Under the pieces are notes generated by a model. The model made no database searches and was not told where the DNA came from. It saw only the letters and a list, made by a program, of their open reading frames with translations. Both the position numbers and the translations under genes were made by a program. A stretch of 64,000 nucleotides of DNA from Histidinibacterium aquaticum. GTDB taxonomy: Bacteria > Pseudomonadota > Alphaproteobacteria > Rhodobacterales > Rhodobacteraceae. Below are positions 57,043 through 64,000 of the stretch, one piece after another (positions within the stretch are counted from its first letter, which is position 1; every line of letters begins with the position of its first letter). The DNA lies in contig NZ_VYQE01000004.1 of NCBI RefSeq assembly GCF_008710275.1, positions 124,001-188,000 on the forward strand, given 5' to 3'.

Positions 57043-58401
57043 ATGGACCTCGCCGAGTTCGAGATGTTCCAGGACCAGGAGCGGTCCAACTGGGTCCGGC
57101 TGCGGACGCTCGTGGTCCTGCGCTGGATCGCCATCGCGGGGCAGACAACCGCGCTCGTCGTCGCGGTGTATTCTTTCGGCCTGCGGCTGGAGACCGGGCT
57201 CGCGGCGATGACGATCGGCGCGTCGGTTATCGCGAATCTCTTCTCGACCTTCCTCTTCCCCGAGAACCGCCGCCTCACCGAGCGGCAGGCCATGTTGATG
57301 ATGATCTTCGACATCCTCCAGCTCGGTCTGCTGCTCTACCTGACGGGCGGGCTGCACAATCCCTTCGCCCTGCTGATGCTCGCCCCGGTCACGATCTCGG
57401 CGACGGTCCTTCACCTGCGCTCCACGTTGGCCCTCGGCCTCGTGGCAGTGATCATCATCACGCTGCTCACGAAGTTCTACCTGCCCATCCGGAGACCGTC
57501 GGGAGAGATCCTGGAATTGCCGGACCTCTTCGGCTTCGGCTTCTGGCTGGCGCTGGTGATCGGCGTCGTCTTCCTGGCCGTCTACGCCCGCCAGGTGACG
57601 AACGAGATGCACACCATGGGCGAGGCGCTGCTGGCGACCCAACTCGCTCTCGCCCGGGAGCAGAAGCTCACCGACCTGGGCGGTGTCGTCGCCGCCGCCG
57701 CGCACGAGCTCGGCACGCCGCTCGCCACGATCAAGCTCGTCTCGTCCGAACTGATGGAAGAGCTGGAGGGGGACCAGGCCGAGGATGCGGCACTGATCCG
57801 GCAGCAGGCGGATCGCTGCCGGGATATTCTGCGCTCGATGGGACGCGCCGGAAAGGACGACCTGCACCTGAAACGTGCGCCCTTCGAGACCGTCGTGAGC
57901 GAAGCCGCCGAGCCGCATTCGAACCGCGGAAAGATGATCGAGATCCTCGCCGAGCCCGATGCCCCCGACGAGGCGCAGCCGCTCATCTGGCGGCGTCCCG
58001 AGGTCATCCACGGCTTGCGCAACCTGATTCAGAATGCGGTCGATTTCGCCGATAGCGACGTCCAGGTCGCGCTGAGCTGGTCGGCGGACGAGATGCGCGT
58101 CCGCATTTCGGACGATGGTGCGGGATTTCCGCCCCAGCTGATCGGCCGGATCGGCGACCCCTTCGTCAGCCGACGGCGCGACCGGGACGACCGCGCGCAA
58201 CGACCCGGTTACGAGGGCATGGGTCTCGGCCTCTTCATCGCCAAGACCCTGCTGGAACGCACCGGCGCGCGACTGTCCTTCGCCAACGGCGGCAGGGCGC
58301 CGCGCGGAGGTGCCATCGTGCGGGTGGTCTGGCCACGGGCGGCGCTGGAGCCCTCCACCTCCCCTGGAGCGCTGGGCGAGAACCGGCCCTTCGTCGCCTG
58401 A
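57043..58401 (+). CDS. regB: Redox sensor histidine kinase RegB/PrrB
   Basis: The 452-residue protein has about six N-terminal helices with the quinone-site motif GGLHNPF (102-108). The H-box is AAAHELGTPLATIK (His221), and the redox-active Cys is in DRCRDILRSM (Cys259). A HATPase domain follows (NLIQNAVDFA, ISDDGAGFP, GMGLGLFIAKTLLER). It phosphorylates RegA under reducing conditions. It diverges from senC-regA over 77 nt. All features known for redox control are present. Confidence 0.96.
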   Translation: MDLAEFEMFQDQERSNWVRLRTLVVLRWIAIAGQTTALVVAVYSFGLRLETGLAAMTIGASVIANLFSTFLFPENRRLTERQAMLMMIFDILQLGLLLYLTGGLHNPFALLMLAPVTISATVLHLRSTLALGLVAVIIITLLTKFYLPIRRPSGEILELPDLFGFGFWLALVIGVVFLAVYARQVTNEMHTMGEALLATQLALAREQKLTDLGGVVAAAAHELGTPLATIKLVSSELMEELEGDQAEDAALIRQQADRCRDILRSMGRAGKDDLHLKRAPFETVVSEAAEPHSNRGKMIEILAEPDAPDEAQPLIWRRPEVIHGLRNLIQNAVDFADSDVQVALSWSADEMRVRISDDGAGFPPQLIGRIGDPFVSRRRDRDDRAQRPGYEGMGLGLFIAKTLLERTGARLSFANGGRAPRGGAIVRVVWPRAALEPSTSPGALGENRPFVA

Positions 58402-58477
58402 GGTATCGGACGCCAATTTAACTGGTCATTAACTAGCCTGAGCGACCCTCCCCGCAGAAACGCATTGGGGGATCGCC

Positions 58478-60046
58478 ATGACATCGACGCTCGCAGCAGC
58501 CCTCGTGCCGGTCGCGATCAGCCTCCTGGCGGTCGTGACGGTCCTTCTCGCCCGGCGGACCCCGACTACACCGCGCCAGCTTCTGCGCGAGGCGGAAGGG
58601 ACAATGACCTTCCTGCTCGACGGCGACCGGCTGGAGGACGCGACGCCGACGGCCCGCCGGCTGCTGGAGGACGGTGCGACACCGCCCGACCGCGAAGACC
58701 TCGTGAGGATGCTCACCCCGGCTTTCCCGAGGCTGCGCGCCGTGCTCGACGACATCGAAAGTGACGGGGCGACCAGGCTCGTGGCCGAGGATCGCACGAG
58801 TTCGCTCGAGGTCGAGTACTGGGATGGGTTCGTGCGCCTCACCCTGCACCAGGACGACGGCACGGTGACGGGCCCGAGCACCGGCGCGGCGCGCGACGCG
58901 GAACTCGACACGCTCCGCGCCATCGCGGAGGATGCGCCCCAGCTCATCTGGTCCGAAGACGAGAGCGGCGCGATCACCTGGGCGAACGGCGCCTACCTCG
59001 AACTCGACCGCCATCACTCCCACGGGGCGGAGCGTTGGCCTCCCGGCCGGATCTTCGGAGCGCTGGACACACCCGATCCCGGGACCGGACGTCTCCACCG
59101 CCGGTTGGCAGGACCCGCGACGGAGGGTGAGCGTGCCGATTGGTACGACGTCACAACCGTGCGGCGCCCTGCCGGCACCGTCCATTTCGCGGTCGATGCC
59201 GATGCTGTCGTGAAGGCTGAAGAGGCACAGAGAGGATTCGTTCAGACCCTGTCGAAGACCTTTGCCGACCTTGCCACAGGCCTTGCCATCTTCGACCGTG
59301 ACCGCCGGCTGGTCATGTTCAACCCGGCCCTCATGGAGCTCACGGCGCTCCCGGTCGACTTTCTCGCGACCCAGCCGCGGATTCACGCCTTCCTCGACCG
59401 TCTGCGAGAGCAGCGGATGCTCCCCGAACCGCGCGACTACCGCAGCTGGCGCGAGGAGATCGTCGCGCTGGAGTCGGAGGCGGCCAATGGCCGCTACTGC
59501 GAGACCTGGGCGCTGCCTGACGGACAAATCTACAGGGTCACCGGTCGGCCCCACCCGGATGGCGCCATCGCCTTCCTGATCGAGGACATCACCGCCGAAA
59601 TGTCTCTGACGCGGCGTTTCCGAACCCAGATCGATACGTCGACCGCCATTCTCGACAGCCTCGACGAGGCGATCGCGGTCTTCAGCCCCTCGGGTGTCCT
59701 GACTCTCGCCAACCGGGCCTACGACAGCTTCTGGCCCCACCGGGAAGAGGCGGATGCGGGCGCCGGGGTCCCGATCGGCGACCTGCGCCTGAGAGACGAG
59801 CTCGAACGCTGGAAGATCGCCTGTGTCCCGACCGACGTGTGGCGCGATATCCGGAACGGCGCGATGGTGGCGGAGGACCGCCGCCCCTGGACCGCCGCAT
59901 TGCGCCGGGACGACGGCCGTCAGGTGACCGTGCGGGTCCAGCCGCTCCCTGCCGGCGCCACGATGGTCGGGTTTTCCTCTCCGGCAGCCGCGGCCGGTCC
60001 GCAACCCGTCCCCCATGCGACCGGGCCCGTGGCCCTCTCCGGGTGA
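58478..60046 (+). CDS. PAS-domain membrane protein lacking a kinase domain
   Basis: The 522-residue protein has one N-terminal membrane helix (LVPVAISLLAVVTVLLA) and about three PAS-like modules (around 140-230, 245-375 with GLAIFDRDRRLVMFNPALMELT, and 380-500 with EAIAVFSPSGVLTLANRAYDSFW). Related Rhodobacteraceae and DivL-like proteins carry histidine-kinase regions, but none is seen here. The C-terminus ends in Pro/Ala-rich residues. It follows regB by 76 nt and precedes tsaE by 75 nt. It may be a sensor or scaffold; the partner is unknown. Confidence 0.78.
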   Translation: MTSTLAAALVPVAISLLAVVTVLLARRTPTTPRQLLREAEGTMTFLLDGDRLEDATPTARRLLEDGATPPDREDLVRMLTPAFPRLRAVLDDIESDGATRLVAEDRTSSLEVEYWDGFVRLTLHQDDGTVTGPSTGAARDAELDTLRAIAEDAPQLIWSEDESGAITWANGAYLELDRHHSHGAERWPPGRIFGALDTPDPGTGRLHRRLAGPATEGERADWYDVTTVRRPAGTVHFAVDADAVVKAEEAQRGFVQTLSKTFADLATGLAIFDRDRRLVMFNPALMELTALPVDFLATQPRIHAFLDRLREQRMLPEPRDYRSWREEIVALESEAANGRYCETWALPDGQIYRVTGRPHPDGAIAFLIEDITAEMSLTRRFRTQIDTSTAILDSLDEAIAVFSPSGVLTLANRAYDSFWPHREEADAGAGVPIGDLRLRDELERWKIACVPTDVWRDIRNGAMVAEDRRPWTAALRRDDGRQVTVRVQPLPAGATMVGFSSPAAAAGPQPVPHATGPVALSG

Positions 60047-60121
60047 GCCCTCCCGCCACGGGAAGGAGGGCGCCCCGGGCTTTGCGCTTGCGGCGCGCGG
60101 CGCAGCGCATAGTCTGCGGCC

Positions 60122-60583
60122 ATGCCCATCCTGGCCGGACCGATCCTGCTGCCCACGCCCGAGGCGACGGACGCGCTGGCCGCGCGGCTGGCACCCCGTC
60201 TCGGCCCGGGTGACGTGCTGCTGCTTGAGGGGTCGATCGGCGCAGGCAAGACGCATTTCGCCCGCGCTCTGATCCGGGCTCGCTTGGGCCGCGAGGAAGA
60301 TGTGCCCTCCCCCACCTTCACCCTGGTGCAGACCTACGAAACTGAGGGACCGGAGATCTGGCATGCCGATCTCTATCGGCTGACCGGTCCGGGCGAGGCG
60401 ATTGAGCTGGGCTTGGAGGACGCCTTCTCGACGGCAATCTGCCTTGTCGAATGGCCCGACCGCCTCGCCGATATCAGACCCGACTCCGCGCTGACTCTGA
60501 GTTTCGAGGCGGACGCCGAGGCGCATCGACTGACGCTCGACGGCCCGGAGGACTGGTCCGACCGGTTGAAGGGCCTCGCATGA
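60122..60583 (+). CDS. tsaE: tRNA threonylcarbamoyladenosine biosynthesis ATPase TsaE
   Basis: This 153-residue P-loop protein has Walker A GSIGAGKTHFARALI, then DVPSPTFTLVQTYE and IWHADLYRL, with LVEWPDRL near the end. It is the ATPase partner of TsaD/TsaB in t6A synthesis. The stop overlaps the next kinase gene (ATGA at 60580). It is 60 kb from tsaD. Confidence 0.95.
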   Translation: MPILAGPILLPTPEATDALAARLAPRLGPGDVLLLEGSIGAGKTHFARALIRARLGREEDVPSPTFTLVQTYETEGPEIWHADLYRLTGPGEAIELGLEDAFSTAICLVEWPDRLADIRPDSALTLSFEADAEAHRLTLDGPEDWSDRLKGLA

Positions 60584-61545
60584 CGGATCGCGAGATGCAG
60601 ATCGCTGCCTTCCTCGACCGGGCGGGCCTCGCGGACTGGCGGCGCGAGGTCATCGCGGCCGATGCCTCGCGCCGAAGCTACCTCCGCCTACGGAATGGCG
60701 ACCGCAGCCGCATCCTCATGGATGCGCCGCCGGACACAGGCGAAGACGTGCGGCCTTTCATCGCCATCGGTGCGCACCTGCGGGGGATCGGCCTCTCGGC
60801 ACCGGACGTCATTGAGCCCGACGTTCCACAAGGGCTGCTCCTGCTGGAGGACCTCGGGCCGACCCTGGCCGCCCGTCACCTCGATGCGCACCCCGGCGAC
60901 GAGGCGGAGATCTACGGCCTCACGGCTGACTTGCTCGCAGAGATGCAGGCCCACGCCCCGCCCCCTGGCCTCGAAGCTCTCACGCCGGAACGGGCGACCG
61001 CGGCGCTCGCCCCGCTCTTCGAGTGGGGCGCCGCGGTTTCGGATGCCCAGCGCGCGAGGCTCGAAGAGACCATGGCCGAGGCGATCCGAGACCATACCAG
61101 GCCACCGGAAGTGCTCTCCCTCCGCGACCTGCACGCGGAGAACCTCGTCTGGCGTCCGCAGCTCTCCGGTCACGACCGCCTCGGTCTTCTGGACTTCCAG
61201 GACGCCATGCTCGCGCCCCCGGCCTATGACCTAGCGTCCCTGCTCGACGACGTGCGCCGCGACGTTTCACCGGAAACGGACCGGCACGTCATGGCCCACT
61301 TTTCCGCAGCGACAGAGACGGATCCCAGTCGCCTCGCTGCAGAGCGCGCGGTCCTCTCGGTCCAGCGTAACCTGCGCATCCTGGGTATCTTCGCCCGCCT
61401 CGTCCGGCGGGACGGCAAGACGCGCTATGCCGCCTTCCTCCCTCGCCTGCGCCGCCTGCTTGACCAGAGGCTCGAGCATCCCGCCTGTGCCGGCCTTCGG
61501 CCGCTTGTCCTGCCGCTGATCGCGGAGGCTCCGGAATGGGCCTAA
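60580..61545 (+). CDS. amgK: Aminoglycoside-phosphotransferase-fold sugar kinase (AmgK-like)
   Basis: The 321-residue APH-fold kinase has the substrate/catalytic loop LSLRDLHAENLVW and the metal site LLDFQDAMLAPPAYDL. In Pseudomonas and Caulobacter, AmgK phosphorylates N-acetylmuramic acid (and GlcNAc) at C1 in peptidoglycan recycling, and MurU then makes UDP-MurNAc. The next gene is MurU-like, overlapping by 10 nt, which supports this. ATG at 60580 overlaps the tsaE stop. Confidence 0.85.
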   Translation: MTDREMQIAAFLDRAGLADWRREVIAADASRRSYLRLRNGDRSRILMDAPPDTGEDVRPFIAIGAHLRGIGLSAPDVIEPDVPQGLLLLEDLGPTLAARHLDAHPGDEAEIYGLTADLLAEMQAHAPPPGLEALTPERATAALAPLFEWGAAVSDAQRARLEETMAEAIRDHTRPPEVLSLRDLHAENLVWRPQLSGHDRLGLLDFQDAMLAPPAYDLASLLDDVRRDVSPETDRHVMAHFSAATETDPSRLAAERAVLSVQRNLRILGIFARLVRRDGKTRYAAFLPRLRRLLDQRLEHPACAGLRPLVLPLIAEAPEWA

Positions 61546-62207
61546 CTCCCCGCGCCGCTCTCTTCTTCGCCGCCGGTCTCGGAACACGAATGCGACCGCT
61601 GACGGACGACCGCCCGAAGCCGTTGATCGAAGTCGGCGGGACGACCCTGCTGGACCACGCCCTGACCCTCGGCGCGGCCGTAACGAGAAAGGTGGTGAAC
61701 ACCCACTACCGGCCAGAGATGGTGGAGCGGCACCTCGCGGGCCGCGACATCGCCATCTCGGACGAGCGCGACCTGCTTCTCGAAACGGGCGGTGGGCTGC
61801 GCAAGGCCAAGCCGCTCCTCGGCGACGGGCCGGTCTTCACCATGAACACCGATGCCGTCTGGTCGGGGCCCAACCCCTTCGACCTGCTGCGCGAGGCTTG
61901 GGACGGCGGCCGGATGGAGGCTCTCCTGCTCTGCGTCCCGCGGGACATGGCGCTCGGTCACGGCGGCAAGGGCGACTTCGTCTTCGACGGGGACAACCGG
62001 ATCACCTACGGTCCCGGCCCGATCTACACCGGTGCACAGATCATTCGGCCCGAGGTGGTGGACGAGATCGAGGAGGAGGTCTTCTCGATCCGACTCGCCT
62101 GGGACCGGTTAATCGCCCGGGGGACGGCCTACGGCCTGCTTTATCCCGGGCGCTGGTGCGACGTGGGCCGACCGGAGAGCATAGAACTGGCGGAGACGCT
62201 TCTGTGA
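61536..62207 (+). CDS. murU: Nucleotidyltransferase (MurU-like)
   Basis: The 223-residue protein is a sugar-1-phosphate nucleotidyltransferase with AALFFAAGLGTRMRPLTDDRPKPLIEVGG and the metal-site segment TMNTDAVW. The length and coupling to an AmgK-like kinase match MurU (MurNAc-1-phosphate uridylyltransferase). It overlaps the kinase gene by 10 nt and the addB start by 4 nt, suggesting one transcript from tsaE onwards. Confidence 0.86.
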   Translation: MGLTPRAALFFAAGLGTRMRPLTDDRPKPLIEVGGTTLLDHALTLGAAVTRKVVNTHYRPEMVERHLAGRDIAISDERDLLLETGGGLRKAKPLLGDGPVFTMNTDAVWSGPNPFDLLREAWDGGRMEALLLCVPRDMALGHGGKGDFVFDGDNRITYGPGPIYTGAQIIRPEVVDEIEEEVFSIRLAWDRLIARGTAYGLLYPGRWCDVGRPESIELAETLL

Positions 62208-64000
62208 TCTTCGCTGCCACCGACCGTCCCCGTGTCTATGCCCTGCCGCCCGGAGTGGACTTCGGGGCGGAACTCGTGCGCGGACTCGAGCTGCGCGCGG
62301 CCGGGCTCGTGCCGGAGGACTTCGCGCGGATCGAGCTCTTCGTGAACACCCAACGCATGCGCCGCCACCTGCGCGACGTCTGGGATGCCGGCCCGGCAAA
62401 GCTGCTCCCGCTACTGAGGCTCGTGACCGACATCGCCTCGGACCCCGTTCCCGGCGCTCCGCCGCCCGTCGACCCGATGGCCCGGCGCTTCGAGGTGCTG
62501 CGGCTGGTCTCTGCCTTGCTCGATGCCGAGCCGGAGATTGCCCCGCGCGCTGCGCTCTACGACCTCGCCGAGAGTCTCTCCGGACTCATGGACGAAATGG
62601 AGGTCGAGGGTGTCTCGCCCGAAACGGTGGCCACGCTGGACGGAACCGAGTTGTCGGAACACTGGCAGACCGCCCTGCGCTTCCTGCGGATCATCGAAGG
62701 CGTGATGGAGGCCGGCCCGCCCGGCCCCGGCGGCCGTCAGCGCGCCCGGGCCGAGGCACTCGCCGAGCTCTGGGCCGAAAGCTCGCCCGCGCATCCCCTG
62801 ATCGTCGCGGGCTCCACCGCCTCGCGCGGCGCGACCTCGGTCTTCATGCAGGCGGTCTCGCGCCTGCCACAGGGTGCGCTGGTCCTGCCGGGCTTCGATT
62901 TCGACCTCCCGCAGAGGGTCTGGGACGGGATGGACCGGGCCCTTCATGCCGAGGATCACCCCCAATTCCGCTTCCGCCAGCTTCTTCGTCAGCTCGGTCT
63001 CTCGAAGAGCGACGTTGAACCCTGGACGGACGCTGAACCGGCACATCCGGGGCGGAACAGGCTCGTCTCTCTTAGCCTCCGGCCCGCGCCGGTCACCGAT
63101 GCCTGGCAAGTCGAGGGCCCAGAGCTTGGCGATCTCACCGAGGCGACCCGGGGCCTGACGCTGGTGGAAGCGCCCTCCCCCCGCGACGAGGCGGAAACCA
63201 TCGCGCTCGGCCTGCGCGCGGCGGTCGAGGACGGGCGGCGCGCGGCGCTCGTCACCCCCGACCGGATGCTGACCCGCCAGGTCGCCGCCGCGCTCGACCG
63301 TTGGGACATCCGGCCCGACGACAGCGCGGGTCAGCCGCTCGCTCTTTCCCCGCCGGGACGCTTCCTGAGGCAAGTGCTCGATCTCATGACGGAGCGGCTG
63401 ACCGCGGCGGACCTGCTCGCGCTGCTGAAGCACCCGCTCTGCCACGGTGGCGCCGACCGGAACCTGCACCTTCTCCACACCCGGGAGCTGGAACTGCACC
63501 TCCGCCGTCACGGCCCGGCCTACCCCGACGGCGAGTCCCTCCGCGGCTGGGGCCACCGCGAGAAGGCGAAGGCCGGTCAGGCGGAGTGGGCCGAGTGGCT
63601 GGCCGCCCGACTCGATTCGCGCCCCGCCGAGGCGGACCGGACGGTTCCCGAGCACCTCGCAGCGCACCTGGCCCTGGCGGAGGCACTGTCGGCAGGACCT
63701 GCCGAGACCCATCCCCTCTGGGACGAGGCTGCCGGGCGCAAGGCGCTCGAACTGACGCAGGCGCTCGCGCGGCACGGCGGCGCAGCCGGGCCGATGCCAC
63801 CGAGGGACTATGCGACGCTCTTCACCGGAGCGCTTTCGGGCGAAGAAGTCAGGGACCGCGACGCGGGCGATCCGCGCGTTCTGATCTGGGGCACGCTGGA
63901 GGCGCGCGTCACGGGCGCCGACCTCGTGATCCTCGGCGGGCTGAACGACGGCACATGGCCCGAAGCACCGCCGCCCGATCCCTGGCTGAACCGCAAGATG
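62204..64000 (+). CDS. addB: Double-strand break repair protein AddB, N-terminal part (cut by window edge)
   Basis: The start is GTG at 62204 overlapping the murU stop, and 599 codons are visible before the window ends. The sequence (LPPGVDFGAELVRGLE, PLLRLVTDIASDP, LIVAGSTASRGATSVFMQAVSRLP, ALLKHPLCHGG, VILGGLNDGTWPE) fits alphaproteobacterial AddB, the helicase-like and nuclease partner of AddA that processes DNA ends for RecA. The C-terminal RecB-type nuclease domain with its iron-sulfur cysteines is off the edge. Confidence 0.92.
   Translation, partial: MIFAATDRPRVYALPPGVDFGAELVRGLELRAAGLVPEDFARIELFVNTQRMRRHLRDVWDAGPAKLLPLLRLVTDIASDPVPGAPPPVDPMARRFEVLRLVSALLDAEPEIAPRAALYDLAESLSGLMDEMEVEGVSPETVATLDGTELSEHWQTALRFLRIIEGVMEAGPPGPGGRQRARAEALAELWAESSPAHPLIVAGSTASRGATSVFMQAVSRLPQGALVLPGFDFDLPQRVWDGMDRALHAEDHPQFRFRQLLRQLGLSKSDVEPWTDAEPAHPGRNRLVSLSLRPAPVTDAWQVEGPELGDLTEATRGLTLVEAPSPRDEAETIALGLRAAVEDGRRAALVTPDRMLTRQVAAALDRWDIRPDDSAGQPLALSPPGRFLRQVLDLMTERLTAADLLALLKHPLCHGGADRNLHLLHTRELELHLRRHGPAYPDGESLRGWGHREKAKAGQAEWAEWLAARLDSRPAEADRTVPEHLAAHLALAEALSAGPAETHPLWDEAAGRKALELTQALARHGGAAGPMPPRDYATLFTGALSGEEVRDRDAGDPRVLIWGTLEARVTGADLVILGGLNDGTWPEAPPPDPWLNRKM

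Overview
The window is GC-rich, densely coded DNA from an alphaproteobacterium. Gene content and order point to the Rhodobacteraceae (Roseobacter group): hemD/tsaD/gpsA, regA-senC-regB, tsaE-amgK-murU-addB, and a large transport and catabolism repertoire. No rRNA, tRNA, CRISPR array, insertion sequence or phage integrase was seen. Transfer would have to be argued from composition, which I could not compute.

Left end (1-6.9 kb), housekeeping: the start of hemD (minus, cut by the window edge) diverges from tsaD-gpsA-EVE-DUF1761. These face DUF2853, an exported acidic-repeat PRC-barrel protein, and ahcY. Two abutting stem-loops lie in the ahcY leader. An HD-domain hydrolase follows.

Catabolic island (6.9-31 kb): nineteen genes run on the minus strand with gaps of about 100 nt or less, from a hydroxyisobutyrate-type dehydrogenase (26.2 kb) down to a LacI-family regulator (6.9 kb). 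In transcription order they are: dehydrogenase; five-part branched-chain-type ABC transporter; glutathione transferase; DUF606 exporter; three-part NMT1/SsuABC-type ABC transporter; alpha/beta hydrolase like 2,6-dihydroxypseudooxynicotine hydrolase; M24-fold protein; E1 alpha; E1 beta; a double-lipoyl E2-like subunit with a dead catalytic domain; semialdehyde-type dehydrogenase; a lipoyl-less catalytic E2; LacI regulator. A TauE/SafE exporter and a two-subunit molybdenum hydroxylase (iorAB-like) sit upstream. Six LacI-type palindromes (core GCAA-n-CG-n-TTGC) occur at these promoters, and another lies 9.5 kb away before an amidohydrolase. I infer one regulon for catabolism of an unidentified, probably aromatic or N-heterocyclic, compound.

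Choline/betaine module (31-39.5 kb): betI-betC-betB-betA (minus) diverge from choX-choW-choV (plus) across a short region with a TTGAC/GTCAA dyad that is probably the BetI operator. Choline sulfate and choline would be imported and oxidised to glycine betaine. Two strong hairpins separate choX from choWV.

Surface polysaccharide module (40.5-54.4 kb): capD/wbpM-type dehydratase, UDP-galactopyranose mutase, a 1027-residue RTX protein with a propeller-like N-terminus, a galactofuranosyltransferase-like GT2, a DUF2793 protein and a Wza-type export lipoprotein on the minus strand; a UDP-sulfoquinovose-synthase-like enzyme, manC and manB on the plus strand. No Wzx, Wzy or type I secretion gene lies in the window.

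Right end (54.4-64 kb): a 51-residue orphan small protein, a LysR regulator, regA and senC divergent from regB, then a PAS protein without a kinase domain, tsaE, amgK-like kinase, murU-like nucleotidyltransferase, and addB running off the edge.

The most notable candidate for something new is the 2-oxoacid dehydrogenase in the catabolic island. Its E2 work is split between a catalytic subunit with no lipoyl domain and a two-lipoyl subunit whose catalytic domain is degenerate. This resembles the eukaryotic E3-binding protein (protein X) arrangement.
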